The notes: generated from the letters alone by a model not told the origin. A stretch of 64,000 bases of DNA from Thermothielavioides terrestris NRRL 8126 (GCF_000226115.1 NC_016457.1:2232001-2296000), one strand, 5' to 3'; numbered from the stretch's first letter, positions 21,885 to 34,866 are shown. Program-made: numbers and translations.

Positions 21885-23381
21885 ATGTCGAGGGCCCAGC
21901 AGGTTGCGCGGCCGATCGTGCGGTCGCTGCGGCAAGCAGCCGGCAGCACGTCAGCAGCAGGTTCACTGCGGCCGATCGCTCTGCGCCCCTTCTCGTCGAC
22001 GCCAAACCGCCAAGATGGCACGCCGACGACAAGCACACCCGCGGAACCCGCATCCGAGGCAGAAAAGCTCGCCGCTGATGCTGCCCTACTTGGTCAAAAG
22101 AAAGCATCGTCATCCACCTCGACGATCAGGCAAGGGACTGAGGAGCAGCTCTCCCAGCTCCTGTCGCCGCGGCTCGGTTCCCTGAGAAGACGGGCCGCCC
22201 TGGCCACGACTGGCAATATCCCCTTCGAGCAACTGCCGTACCAGTGCTTCCAGGAGGCGCGCAAGATCTTGGCCCAGGACCGTGAGGAAAAGGTAGCCAA
22301 GATTGTGATTGAAATCAAAAAGATCAAGCGACTGGAAGCGACCGATGCAAGCGTCTTCCGTGGCGGTGAGGAGCACAAGCAGAGGCGGCTGAGAGGTCTG
22401 AGGCGGCAAGTCGAGAAGCTCAAGATCCTGGCAGACATCAACGACCCGTCAATAAAGAGGCGCTTCGAGGACGGCCAGGGTGCGTCCATTGTTCCCTTCT
22501 CTCGAGTTATACACCCGTTCTTTCTTATCCTCTTGTTTTTCTCCTGCTAACGCCAGATAGGCGACATGAACAAGCCCATCTATCGCTACCTCGCTCTCCG
22601 CAAATGGCACTCCATGGACTACAAGATCATTTTGCAGCGTATCGAGCAGTTCCACATCGTGCCCGATCTTCTGCCGAAGTTCGTTCCGACAATGGACGTC
22701 AAGGTGTCCTTCCGCGGCTATAACGTATCCCCAGGCGCCATCCTCGACAGCCGCGTCACCGAGAGCGCCCCGACCCTGCGCATGCAGGTTTTTGACAAGG
22801 GCGAGCGGCTCCTATCCGTCGTGGTCCTCGACGCGGACGTCCCAGACCTCGACTCGGACTCGTTCAAGAAGCGCCTCCATTTCCTGGCCACCAACATCCC
22901 TTGGAACCCCACCAAGGTCTCTCTGCCCCTGTACCGGCTGAGCAGCGACTCAGCCTCCGCCTCGCCCGAGCTCGGCACCCTCGCCGTCCCATGGATGCCC
23001 GCCTTCGCCCAAAAGGGCTCCCCGTACCACCGCCTCAGCATCTTCGTCCTGCAGCACAATAACAATGTAGCCCTCGACCCGAACCAATTGAAAAAGCTCT
23101 ACGACGGGGAAGGACGCGAAGGGTTCAGCCTCAAGAGCTTCCGCGACAAGTTCGATCTCAAGCCCGTTGGGTTCAACCTGTTCCGCACCGTGTGGGACGA
23201 CAACACGGCCGACGTCATGGCTCGCCACGGCATCCCTGGCGCCGACGTCGAGTTCAAGCGGAAGCGCCTCATGTCGCTCAAGCCGCCGCGCAAGGCCCGC
23301 GGCTGGGAGGCCAAGCGCCAGAAGCCCAAGTACCGCCACCTGTGGAAGTACACCAAGCGGATCAAGGGGCTTTCGTTCTAG
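21885..23381 (+). CDS. MRPL35: Mitochondrial ribosomal protein mL38 (YmL35), PEBP-like
   Basis: 54S subunit protein carrying a phosphatidylethanolamine-binding-like fold. Exons 21885-22479 and 22561-23381, with an intron showing GTGCGT donor and GCTAAC branch, give 471 residues. The N-terminus is a good matrix presequence (Arg/Ala/Ser-rich, RPFSST). The middle is helical ([21 protein letters not shown]). After the intron comes [23 protein letters not shown], then the PEBP-like domain ([23 protein letters not shown]), and a very basic C-terminus ([19 protein letters not shown]). Length and order match fungal mL38. Confidence 0.93.
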
Positions 23382-23936
23382 CCAACAAGAGGCCCTTTGT
23401 GATGCGGCCGTGTTCGGGGGAGGACGGGCGAGGAGGGAAAAAGGGCTATGTGGGGGCGACGGTGATAGAGGAGTTGTGTACTTGTATCATATTCTCAGTG
23501 TATCAAATACGTACCTAGAGACAGGACCCGGGTGGTGTCTGGTCTTAGGAGCCGTCCAAAAGACATGCCTCCGATGCTTGCGTTGCATCACTCACGCTGC
23601 TGTGACCCTTACTCAAGGGTGAATTCTATTTCAACCCATACTCAGCTAGATCTGTCTTGGGACTGCACGATATCCCTTGTTCCCTCTAGCGTTGGACTGA
23701 GCCCCCCTTTAGTTTGCACCGACTCCCAACTTACTGTCTCTCCTCCTGCAACACCAGCTGCGCCTTTCAATTGACGACCACTCTGTCGTTCCTTGCCTCC
23801 CAAGGCAGCGGGCGCCATTCCCCAATGACGTTCGCTCACGGCTCGCCTCCGCTCACCTGCCCCTGACAGCCCGGCAACTCCCACCTGTGCAAACCGTACA
23901 CGACAAGCTCTTCAAACCAGAGCCAACAAAGAAGCG
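23382..23936. other. Convergent spacer
   Basis: 555 bp between converging stop codons. Nothing recognised beyond the expected 3' UTRs. Confidence 0.5.
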
Positions 23937-26900
23937 TCAGCACCCACCCCGCTCTAGCGCCCTCACCCTCAGCTCCGCGCGCTCCGCCCTCTCCCGCCAC
24001 ATCGCGCACGCCTGCTCCGCCTGCCGCAACTGCCGCCTTAACCGGGCAAGCTCCGTATCAACCGTGTTGCGGTTAGACTTGTCGACGTCTGCGTGGTCGA
24101 AATGTGACGTTTCTTCCCTGTGCTCGTCTTCGACAGGCTTGCGCGGCTGGAGCTGAGGACGCAGTGACAGGTTAGCTTCTTCGTCGCGGCTGCTCTCGGT
24201 AGCGGGGTTTGCATCGGTGTTGGCGGTTGGTCCGGAGCTGTCAAGAATCGGCGTGGTTTGCTGCTGGTTCTGCTCTGGGGTGGATAGCAGGGGAAAGCGG
24301 TGCGTCGTAGAGGGCGTCTCCTTGGAAGCGTAGGCGGACCTGGTGGACCAGCGCGTGCTTGAGGTGCGCTGAGGCGTTATTGGCCCTTGCTGCGGGCTTG
24401 TTGGCGGGGAAGTAAGGACGTTGGCCGCTCGCTTTGCTACGTTTTCGCCTCCCGTCTCCTTGGCGAAGTGAGACTCTGCTGGCCCGGGATCCGACGACGG
24501 AGGTTCTGGCGTACACGGCTGCTTCAGGACTCGGGTCCCCACAGGTGGCTGTACACTTTCCGTGGCTTGAACACCGGCTGGGCTGGCAATTATGTTCCGC
24601 TTGCCTGAGCCGTGGGCCGATTTCACTGACGACACATTGATCGTATACGGCGATAGCATCTCACTGGGCTTGCTGTCAGCCTGGGTACTCATCTTCCCGC
24701 CTGGGGAAGGAAGAAGCGTCGAGGTCTTGGAAGCGTTCTCAAACAATGCTGCCATGGCCTTGACTCCACTCCCAACTGATTTCACCGGCCTCGACCGCGG
24801 CACTGTGCCCAGAATTGGTGGCGTCTGATATTTCTCAGGACTGGTAGACAAGGCCACGGCAGCAGGTAGTTGGTATGTCTGCTGATTCTTGGTCGACGCT
24901 AGTTGGGAGTTGGTTCCCTGTAGAGATGTTCTGAGTGCCGTGTCGCTGCCAGGGGGTGCTGGTGAAGAGCGGAAGTCCTCCATAAGGCCTGACGCTTGGC
25001 TTGATACTCGGCTCCGGGGTTCTGCAGGAGATGTTCGGTCAAAGAACCGGCTGTTCCGTCCCGTAGCAGGACCGCCCCGCGATTCGCACACGCCGCTAGC
25101 GCCAGTTGTAGTCTTAGCCGCGGTCAAGGGCCGGGCCACGGTGCTTCCAGGGTCTGTGGGCACCTCGGACCTGCGTCTAGTTCTCCAAGCGGATAACCGC
25201 AAACGACCCCGTCCGAGTATGTCGGCTTTGGGTTTAGCATGTCGGAGAGCCTCCTCTCCATCTGCGAATGTCTGCATTTTCGACGATCCATCTACAGACG
25301 AACTCGGCGTCCCTTGAGGAGTTGTCTCAGTAGCAGTTCTCGCTCTTTCAGCTTGCTCCTGAACGAAGGACACAGAATTCGGCGCCAGATTCTCCTTGTA
25401 CGACCATCTTTTGAATGGCTTTGTTGTCCCTCGCGATGTCTCAGTCATTTGATACTGTGTATGCTGCCGCTTTCTCGAAGCCATTTCAGATCCGAGCGCC
25501 ACTCCAGCCCTGGGGGAGCCCGTGTCTCTCCCTTGGGTATCCGGCTGACAGCAATCTCCTTTCCGGACTTCTGGGGCTGTGGCATCCCCGGAGAAATACG
25601 CAGATCCTGCCAGGACTGTTGATCCTCGCTCAGGGGCTAGTCGATGGAACGGATCTTCTGAGAGTGGGCGAGCTGACCGTTGTTTTCGCATGGCTGCACC
25701 ATGATAAGACGCCGTTGAAGAAGGACCGTTGACCTTCCCAGCTGCACCAAACGGGTTCGACCGCTCATTATCGGCCGGGGATGGTTCCTCTGTGGGCGGG
25801 GAGAGGAATGACGCCATCGCGCCTGAGTGGCTGGATAGCGGTCTCATAGCCCTGGGTCGCCGCCGTGGGAGCGCGAGCGGGGAGGGGGAAATTGAGGTTC
25901 TCCCTTGGCGCAAAGTCAGGTTCTGGTGACGATTTTGAAGTCTGCAAAACGTACCAGGTACAGGAGTAGGACTTGGTGGCGCTGATGACTCGCCAGAGCT
26001 TAACAGATCCGAGGAGGAGTGTGGGACTCTCAGAGCAACCGGCCCGGACGCAGACGGCCTCAACACAGCCCCTCGATGGGATCCATCCTTGTCGGGCTTG
26101 ACCACCCCCAGACTTTTCATATGTCTGACTACCACCCTCCAATGTGTGATAAGCATCTCGGTGATGCTATTGGCCACGTGGATTTTGTCGACTGCCGGAG
26201 TGCGCGGATGGGCTTCCTCGGTGACCTTGGATCCTCGCCTCTCCTTGCCTGCGGCCGGCGCAGCGGTGGGTAGCAACAAGCCGGTGTTCGGGTTGGCCCC
26301 TTCCATCGCATACGCGTTTAGAAGATCGCCAACCAGCAGCGGTCCAAACACAATTCCCAGAGCGTTGTATCCCATCAAATCGGACGCGGGCAGCGGCTTC
26401 CCGTGCTCGTCCTGCCGCGATGCGTCCTCAGCGGCGCACCCGATCAGGGAGAGCAGGCCAAAAACGGCACATATCAAGTCGCGCCTTAGCTGTGTTCTGA
26501 CCGTACAGATGACCAAGGCAATTAGTCGTGCCCTGACCTTAATCTGCTGCGTCTTGTCAAGCCCTGCTTCTCCGTCTAGCTGGCCGTGAATCGCGACCAA
26601 GGCGTCGAAAGGAGCCAGGGAGCCCAAGATCCCCCCGGGCAGGCCGGACAGGAGGCGCTTGAAAGTAGAGGCGACATCGTGCGTTCCAGCTTTGATGTGT
26701 GACGGAAGGGTCGGGCAGCAAGTAGTGCTAGAGATCGCCTCGACATCGCCATCGGCGCAGTAGTATTTGTAGAGGGCGTTGACTATGCGGACCGAACCAG
26801 GTATCCGGAACACCCCTCGCGTCTCGGCACCTATCGCCGTGTCAACGAACCGCGTCAGCGCTTCCAACTGGCAGTGATACATACCGTGCTGCGCGAGATA

Positions 26901-27690
26901 GTGCGCAGTCGCGCGAAAGCATGTGGGGAGGACGAGAGGACCCGGGGAATACTGCGAGGGTAAATACAACGTGCTCTTACCGCAGAGCCGGACAAGGGAT
27001 TGGAGGTCTTCGTCCTTGAGATTGTCCCTTCTGGTCCCGTTCACGAGCTGCAGCGCCAGGTCACCGACGCTGCGCCTGGTCTTGAGCGTCTTTTCCGACT
27101 TCGTGGAGCTTGTGTCGCTTGCGGTGGACACGTGGCGCAAGAATGTCCGCGAAAACCATCTTCTTCTCGACTGCTGGGGTATTTGGCCTGGCTAACCGAA
27201 GGTTAACACACGAACGGTTCTGAGCGGAAAGAGGCGCCCGCCCGGGGGCTGGGGGGAACGGAGAGCTGACCAGCAGCGCGCTGTGATCCTCGGGCGCGAG
27301 GGTTCGAATGCCGTGCTGCCAGAGTAAGTGACCGTCAGTTTGAGTGCGAGAGTGATTTCTAAGAGCCAAACGCAAGACGCAAGAACCCATACCAACCTTC
27401 ATGGCGAGCTGGTTGTATTCCTGGACAAGCTCGGTGCGAACTTCATCCTCGTCGGCATCGGTGAGATCAGCCAGCGACCCGCCGGACGAGGCCCAAGCCG
27501 CGCCGATTTTGTTCGCCGGCCCGTTCTGCTTTGGAACGGCAAGCTGGCTAGCCGTGGTGGGAAGAACAAGTCGCGTCCATGCTGCCGGGTTCGGTTCAGA
27601 GTGGCGCCATGGCCGCCCAGGGTGGGACGACGCGAAGCAATCGGTCGAGCGCGTGTCAAAGGAGCAGGAGCATGTAGAGCTCGCATCCAT
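23937..27690 (-). CDS. RhoGAP-domain protein
   Basis: GTPase-activating protein for Rho-family GTPases, likely acting in polarity or wall signalling. Proposed exons: 27690-27397 (ending EYNQLAMK), 27315 to about 27270 (HGIRTLAPED...), about 27184-26885 (from QSRRRWFSRTFLR; this junction is the least certain), then 26830-23937. The interval 26884-26831 is a 54-nt intron that keeps the frame: removing it restores AQH-GAETRGVFRIPGS. The RhoGAP domain has the catalytic arginine in GVFRIPGS and the NALGIVFGPLLVGDL motif. A long Ser/Pro-rich disordered tail follows, ending in a coiled coil (LARLRRQLRQAEQACAMWRE). Total about 1,150 residues. The exact substrate GTPase cannot be read from sequence. 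Confidence 0.83.
26831..26884 (-). other. 54-nt phase-preserving intron in the RhoGAP gene
   Basis: GTATGT donor and GATAG acceptor. The length is a multiple of three with no stop, so the intron is hidden inside an apparently continuous frame. Removal is needed to obtain the RhoGAP arginine-finger context without an 18-residue insertion. Confidence 0.75.
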
Positions 27691-28361
27691 TCTTCGTTTC
27701 AATTCGATTGCGGTGGCAAATCCAATAGCTGCTGACAGCCGCTACTCTGCAGCGAGCAGCGGATAAGAGCTTTGAAAGCAGAGATTAATCAGATGCGCTG
27801 CCGACTGACCATGCACCATCAGAGAGAACAAACGGATTTTGATGGTCTCAAATGGGGCACGGCTCGATTGGAGCCTGCTGTGGCCAGCCTCAGCTGCTGC
27901 TTCCCGTCCTGCATCACTGGATGGATGGGTCGTATGGACCGTGATAGGTTCCTTCTCCTCAAGAACAGCAGGCGGAAGGAGGACCACGGAATATGAGTAG
28001 CCAGCAACTCACAAAAAAACAAGAAAGGGGCAAAGAAACCAACGGGAGTATCAACCCGGCGCTGGCCGCTTTTGTCTAGAGACCTCTCTGCCTTCATAAA
28101 CTCGTGGCACCTCGCGGGAACCGTGTGCTAGGAAAACTCTTGTGTCGCATCCCACAGAAAACGCGAGTCAAATCTATACCTTGGGGTAAAAGAGACATTA
28201 TGCAACCATGGTATCCGTTAAGCCGCCATCTCCTAGCCCTTGACGCCATGCAAATGCAAGTCAACCAACAAAAACTCAAGTGGGAGCTGAAGAATCACCC
28301 CGGCACCGGCCGGGAACAGATGTGGTTCTTGCCGAGTGGGCTCTCGTCCAGACGGACATGG
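27691..28361. other. Tandem spacer
   Basis: 670 bp: promoter of the RhoGAP gene and 3' region of the AMPK gamma gene, both on the minus strand. No further gene seen. Confidence 0.5.
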
Positions 28362-29855
28362 CTAGCCGGCCCGGATATCGTCCTCTTCTTCTCCGAAGAG
28401 CAGAACGTACTTGAGGATGTCCGAGAGAGAAATAATCCCCCTGAGCCGGTTGTCGTCGTCGACGACAATCAGCCTGTGGACTCGCGACCTACGGATCGTG
28501 TCGAATATCGCGTCTAGACGATCATCCTCACTGCACGTGTAGATGCCGGGGAACTCTTCAGCACGCTTCGAGAGGGCGTCACCCACGGAGGATGTCAACT
28601 CGTCGTAGGCCCCGCCCTTGATGCACGGGATCACGTCGACGGCCTCAAAGACGTTCAGGACCTTGTTGCTCTCGTCGACGATTGGCACGGCCGAGATGTT
28701 GTGTTTCACCATCAGGTGGATCACGTCCAGGACGGAGCTGTTCATGGTAGACGTGGCCAGATTCGTGTACGTGCCGAGGCCGATATCCCGCACTGGCTTC
28801 TTCAAGAGAATCGTGTGCTTCTCGTTGTTGACGGCGATGAACTTGAGAATGCGGTACTGGGTGATGACGCTGACCACCATCTCGCGGCCCGTCTCGTCGT
28901 CCACGTCGACCAGGGGAATCCTCCTCGCCCTCGTCTTGAGCATGCGCCGGCACGCCTCGTACAGGGGGCGCATAGGATGCACCGACACCGTTTCCAGGGG
29001 CAGGACCCCAATCGCCCGCTCGATGTCTGCCACGAACATGCCAAGCTTAGCACCTTACATACATAGCTTGCCGAGGTCGAAGGAGGGCGGCCTACCTCTG
29101 AGACTGCTGAGACGGAACTGGTCGACCTGGTCAATCTCGTCGGGAAACTGGCAGTAGTACTGGATTACGTTGATGTAGTCGGTGCTCGTTAGCAACCCGG
29201 CAAAGGTCGAGTTGCGCGAGTCCCAGAGCGGGGCCGAGACGATGCCTGTAGTAGTCTCCGGTCAGCATGCACTTCCCCTGTGCGGTGCGGCGCTGCTCGT
29301 CGCTCCCACTCCGCAGTAGATCGACAAGCGGGGATGGCGGCGCACCATTTTGAATGAGGATGTTCAGGCTCTTCTTGATGAGGAGGTCGTTGTCGAGCAC
29401 CACAAGACGGAAGGACAGGGGGAGCACATCATAGCTGGTTCGGACCTTGAGGAACTCGCGGATCCCCCGCTGTTGTGGGCGTGTTAGCTGGCTGGCACGC
29501 TGACGCTCCACACGCGGGCAGGGCCGGCACCCCGCATCGCAGGCCCCCGTTGGAGAAAAAGGCAACGATGCGGAAGCGGGTTTACTAGTGCCCAGGAAGG
29601 CGGTCTCGGGGCGGGCATGCTCACCAGTCCCTGCATCTGGTCCCTATCGAGGGCACTGGGGCTTCTCTCCGACATTGTGCGACTGGGAGGCTTCGGCCGG
29701 AGGTACGACGACGGCGCGACAAAAGGGAGCTCGTGACCTGGCCGCAGCGGCAGCCCACTGCCGTTTTTTACGCCAGAGGTCGCGGAGGCGGGTGTAGCCG
29801 GCGCACTGCGGGGGCCAGCATGTGCCGCTTCGGGGGAAGCACGAGGGTCGTCCAT
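28362..29855 (-). CDS. SNF4: AMP-activated protein kinase gamma subunit (Snf4)
   Basis: Regulatory nucleotide-sensing subunit of the SNF1/AMPK complex, which controls catabolite derepression and energy balance. Four exons (29855-29625, 29469-29346, 29245-29096, 29026-28362), all in phase, give 389 residues. The first 77 residues are a Pro/Ser-rich extension. The core starts [19 protein letters not shown]. The CBS repeats follow: [14 protein letters not shown], then [20 protein letters not shown], then [20 protein letters not shown], then [20 protein letters not shown]. Each ends in the expected beta-strand-Asp pattern that contacts adenine nucleotides. The gene is divergent from VAC8. Confidence 0.93.
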
Positions 29856-31076
29856 TCTGGCGATGGTGGAACACACATTGGGCAAGCTTCCCGTTCAGCT
29901 GAGCGCTTTCCTCTCTCCCGCTGCCCCAAGCGACGGGCCTCGGGTTGGGCCGAGGACTGGCGAAATGAAAGCGAAAAGCGAAAGGTCAAGGCCCGAACGG
30001 TGCGCAACAAACAGGGGAAATTGATGATGGAGCCCACTGCAGCGAGCAACCGGCCTTTTGGTGTTCCTTCTGTGGTATGCACCAGGCCACCACCGCGCAC
30101 CTCGATCTTTTGTGAGTAAATGGGCCATTGGGAACTGAATGTAGTGGGGGGAGGCGGGGTCTGCCTTTGGACTGATAAGAGCCGGACCCACCCAAGTCCC
30201 TGCTTCCTGTATGCTTTCCGTCCTGTGTATGGGAGTAATGCACTGTGCACGACGTAAGAAATACCAGGCAGTCAGGTAAGTAAGGCAAGATGAAGTAGTG
30301 TACACTATGCACAGTAAGCTAAGAATAAGCTTATTGTCGGTCGGGGACCTTTTGGATGCATAGTAAGAATATACCTAATTACGCCCTCTAACGTTACGTC
30401 AACATGGATTGTTGAAGCCGATATTCAATCGCCTTCCAACGATTCCGTGCCCGGTACGGAATAGGGTACGGAATCGGCAAGGGTACTGACAAGGTTACAC
30501 TGGTCCGAAGAATGCGCATCTTCCAAGTTGTGGTTGAAGGCAGTGCGACCCACTCGGCCGCTTGGCAAACACGCACAGACCAGGCTCTCATCGACCCCCA
30601 GCCGCCCTCCCCAGCTCTCCAGGTTGCGCTGTCACAGCAACCACGGCGGTGACGTTTCGAGCAGTGGCTCAGCCGGTTCGACCTGAACCGGAAGAACTGC
30701 TGCAGGAGCTCTTGGATGCTGCCACCGACACTCGCCATCGCATTCGGAATCTCCAGACAGCTGTAAGAAGGAATCATAACCAGATTTCACGTCGCCTCTC
30801 CCGCTCGGAGACTCGGGCGCCCGACGCGGGTTGCTCCAAGAGACGAACGGGAACACTACGGCCTTCCTTGCGACAGAATCTCGATGCACGACTGTCCACA
30901 GCCCAGCCACAGTGTCGAAGATATACCCTTAGCCGCGCGGTACTGCAGCGCGAATTTTTCGCGCCTCGAGGCATAGCGTTGACGCTGCGGAGGAGTTCGG
31001 TGTGTTGGGGTGGCCAGTGATCGAAGAACTCCCGTGATCCCATTCTTGAACCGGGCGCTTCCCGACATCAGCGGCC
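29856..31076. other. Divergent spacer between SNF4 and VAC8
   Basis: 1.2 kb without a supported gene. Contains a 7-bp stem, ATTCCGT/ACGGAAT, at 30442-30462, repeated as GTACGGAAT just after. This word recurs in other spacers of the window. Confidence 0.5.
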
Positions 31077-33126
31077 ATGGGTATCTGCAGCTCCTCGTGC
31101 TGCGGAGGTATGCCGCGCCCCAACCTATTTTTGAGCTCGCCAGAACGCTAATAATAAGGACGTAGGGAAATCCCGCGATGCCCTTTACGAGAATGTCCTC
31201 GCCGAGAACGAGCGGGAAGCTATTGCCGACCTTCTGCAGTACCTTGAACATGTCTGCATGCCCGCTTATCATCCTGACAATTGTCGCCCAGGCGCTGACT
31301 TGCCATGTCGCAGCGTGCCGAGACCGATTTCTTCTCGGGTGAACCGCTCCGAGCTCTCAGCATCCTCGTCTATTCTAATAACATCGACCTCCAACGGAGC
31401 GCGAGCTTGACTTTCGCCGAGATCACGGAACGAGGTGCGTCCGTTGCGGGATTCCCGAGCGACTCCGCGCGGCTACTTAGGTCTGCGAACACGGCGGCTA
31501 ACCCTGCCCTTCAGATGTCCGGGCCGTGGACCGCGATACACTGGAGCCCATTCTCTTCCTCCTGGAAAACCCGGACATCGAGGTGCAACGTGCAGCTAGC
31601 GCCGCCCTGGGAAATCTCGCGGTGAATAGTAGGCCTCCGCTCTGACTGCTCTCTCGACGGAGACGGCTGACAGAAACCCTAGCGGAGAACAAGGTCCTCA
31701 TCGTCCAGTTGGGTGGTTTACAGCCCCTGATCAAGCAGATGACGTCGCCGAACGTCGAGGTCCAGTGCAACGCCGTCGGCTGCATTACGAATCTGGCAAC
31801 TCACGAGGACAATAAGGCCAAGATCGCCAGGTCGGGAGCCCTGGTCCCGCTGACCCGGTTGGCCAAGTCTAAGGACATGAGAGTTCAGAGGAATGCTACC
31901 GGCGCTCTTCTCAACATGACGCACTCTGGTACGTTCGCGGGTTGCGAGTAAAAGATTTCGGGGAGGCCCGTTGCTGACAGCTTACAGACGAGAACCGACA
32001 GCAGCTCGTTAACGCCAACGCTATTCCCGTGCTTGTACAGCTCCTGTCGTCTCTTGACGTGGACGTGCAGTACTACTGTACCACGGCCTTGAGCAACATT
32101 GCCGTCGACGCCGTCAACAGGCGGAAACTGGCCGAGACAGAACCCCGTCTTGTCCAGCATTTGGTCAATCTGACGGAATCCCCGTCGCCGAAGGTGCAGT
32201 GCCAAGCTGCCCTGGCGCTTCGAAATCTTGCGTCCGACGAGAAGTATCAGCTCGAGATCGTCCATGCCGGCGGACTTGGACCCCTTCTCCGCCTCCTTCG
32301 GTCCTCTTATCTCCCGCTCATCCTCTCCGCCGTTGCCTGCATCCGGAATATCTCGATCCATCCTCAGAACGAGTCGCCGATAATCGAGGCTGGCTTCCTG
32401 AAACCCCTGGTCGATCTACTCGGGTCAACAGACAACGAGGAAATCCAGTGCCACGCCATCTCGACGTTGCGCAACCTGGCAGCAAGCTCTGACCGGAATA
32501 AGTCACTCGTTCTCGAGGCGGGCGCGGTTCAGAAGTGCAAGCAGCTTGTACTGGAGGTGCCTGTCACGGTGCAGTCCGAGATGACAGCCGCGATTGCGGT
32601 TCTTGCCTTGAGCGACGAGCTCAAGACACACCTTCTGGAGCTAGGCGTCTTCGAGGTCCTAATCCCCCTCACCAAGTCACCCAGCGTCGAGGTTCAAGGC
32701 AACAGTGCCGCTGCGCTGGGCAATCTCTCGTCGAAAGGTCGGCCACCAACTCCCTCCCCACCTCTGCTTCGGTAACCATGCTGACTATTACTAGTGGGCG
32801 ACTATAGCATCTTCGTTCAGAACTGGTTGGAGCCGAGCGACGGTATCCACGGCTACCTTAGCCGGTTCCTTGCCAGTGGAGATGCCACATTCCAGCACAT
32901 TGCGATTTGGACGTTGCTCCAGCTGCTCGAGTCGGAGGACAAGAAGCTCATCGGCCTTATTGGGAAATCCGATAGCATTGTCGACATGATCAAACACATC
33001 GCCAACCGGCAAATGGAATCGGACAACGAAGCCGAAGACGATGACGAGGGAGAGGTGGTCAACTTGGCCCAACGCTGTCTTGAGTTGTTGGGGCAGGGTG
33101 CCTCTAAAAGCCACATCGAGGGCTGA
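31077..33126 (+). CDS. VAC8: Vacuolar armadillo-repeat protein Vac8
   Basis: Membrane-anchored scaffold for vacuole inheritance, homotypic fusion and selective autophagy. Seven exons: 31077-31107, 31166-31251, 31314-31434, 31515-31628, 31683-31928, 31988-32737, 32795-33126. All junctions are in phase; 559 residues. The N-terminus MGICSSSCC gives Gly2 for myristoylation and Cys4/8/9 for palmitoylation. Armadillo repeats follow throughout (for example [71 protein letters not shown]). The C-terminus is acidic with [17 protein letters not shown]. The intron 31252-31313 uses a GTCTGC donor, weaker than the others. Conservation is very high, so the identity is secure. Confidence 0.96.
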
Positions 33127-33749
33127 TACTAATCCCCAGTTGATGAAGAGAATGTGGGCCTTCTCACCCTCCATACCTGTGTTTTCGTCGTTATCTGCTT
33201 TGGCTCGTCCTTTTGTTGCGCATCGGAGCGGCGGAGGAGTTGGTGGTGTGAGTTGAGTATTGTTTACTTGGTAATGATCGGGTGTCCGGGTCTTCCAGAG
33301 AGATATGTATATTGCAGGCGTGCATGGGGAAGGGCGGTTGTTTGGAAGGGCGCAACTTTGCATTGCTTGTTTCCATCCGGGAACCTTGGTCCTTTGCCTG
33401 GACTTTGACATTTCGTTTGTATCAGGGCGCAGAGAAGAAGAGCGAAGCGGATTACACTGAACTGCCCCGAATCCCCATCAATACCTCATCCTTCTGCCCA
33501 TACCCCTCCAACAATAGTTCTGCTCAGTAGCCCACTGGCTCATTTTCCCGCTTACCCATAACCAAACCCTAGTCGAACGAGTTCAGCCTTGCCTACCTCA
33601 TGTAATTAATTAGCCACACAATCAAGAGATATTTCAGCATTCTCAAAGGGTCTTACGATATCCGCTTTTACCAAGGGTTTCACTTCAAGCGAGGAGTTGC
33701 TCACAAAGACGAATTGTGGCATGCGAAGCAGAACCCTGCTCCCGAGCCT
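33127..33749. other. Convergent spacer
   Basis: 620 bp between VAC8 and IMP1 stop codons. Only 3' UTR-type sequence seen. Confidence 0.5.
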
Positions 33750-34516
33750 TTATGGTTCCGGTGAGCTCTCGCTTTTCCGCAATGGATTGGTAATCCACCT
33801 GAACTCGGAGAACGGCCGAACCGTGGCAATGACCTTTCCTCGGATCAGAGCCAAAGGCACAGGGCCAAAGTACCTCGAGTCTCGCGACGCAACCAGGTTA
33901 TCCCCAACAATCCAGCAATGGCCCTGCGGAACCTGAACCCAGAGTCAACATTCATTCGCGTTCTCTCAACACCCCGTCTGCGCTCACGAAACCGACCCGG
34001 GACAACGGACAAGGCATCAGAACTCACCTGTATCATACTTCCCCCGGTCCCGCTCCCGGCGCCGCCATCCCCGGGCGTATCCATCAGCACGTAGTCTCCC
34101 GGCAGGCCCAGCACGCGCTTGACGCCGACCTCCTCGTTGATGGGGATGTTGTAGGCCACGACGTCGCCGACGGAGATGCCGCGGCCGAACCGGTGCAGCT
34201 TGGACACCAGCAGCCACTCGCCGAGCACCTCGAAGGTGGGAAGCATCGACGGCCCGGACGCGGGCGCCATCGAGATGCCGTATTCCCACAGCAGGTGGGC
34301 GAAGGCGACGAACTTGATCGTGTTGACCACCACGCGGAAGGGGTGGCCTAGCCAGGCGGGGCGTTGGTTGGCGCCATGTGTGCCCGGGGTTTGATTGGGG
34401 GAGGAGCCGGTGGCGGTGGGATTGGGAGACGATGAGGATGGGGGGGTGGATTTGGTGGTGAACCTGGACCGGGACGACCGGAGGAGGCCGCGGAGGAGAT
34501 GGGTTGTGAGGGGCAT
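33750..34516 (-). CDS. IMP1: Mitochondrial inner membrane protease subunit 1 (S26 signal peptidase)
   Basis: Catalytic subunit of the IMP protease, which removes sorting signals of intermembrane-space proteins. Exons 34516-34028 and 33932-33750 (GTGAGT donor; TTCAG acceptor) give 223 residues. A presequence-like N-terminus with Arg/Ser precedes a membrane helix (IKFVAFAHLLWEYG). The catalytic serine is in SGPSMLPT (Ser90) and the general-base lysine in VKRVLGLPGD (Lys133). After the intron comes the family signature GDNLVASRDSRYFGPVP. The N-terminal Ser/Pro/Thr-rich segment is longer than in yeast Imp1. Divergent from mtIF3. Confidence 0.92.
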
Positions 34517-34866
34517 GGAATTGGGCTAGGAGGAGGTTATGGGTTCATGGTTGTGTACTCCCACCTTAGTTTGGAGCACCTACAGTACAAGTAGAGTACA
34601 ACAGATGAGCGTCGAGTGCCGGGAGGAGGAACGGCGGAGTGGTGTGAATGGATGACACGCACGCGAGGTTCACGCATCCGTTGGTGCGTGCGTGTGTGAG
34701 AGTTGCCAAGCCTGGAGCTTGCAGCCTTCGATGCGTCATTGGTCGAAAATCTCCGAGGCCAAGGGGGCTGCAACCACTGAGGGTCAAGGTCGCTTCAATT
34801 CCTCGCATCGCTGGAGAGCTTTGCACGGTAACAACACAACTCCCGCCGACGCCTCGTCAAGCCGCT
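34517..34866. promoter_or_regulatory. Bidirectional promoter IMP1/mtIF3
   Basis: 350 bp between the two start codons, the shortest divergent spacer in the window. An in-frame ATG at 34648 would extend mtIF3 by 73 residues that do not look like a mitochondrial presequence. Confidence 0.5.
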
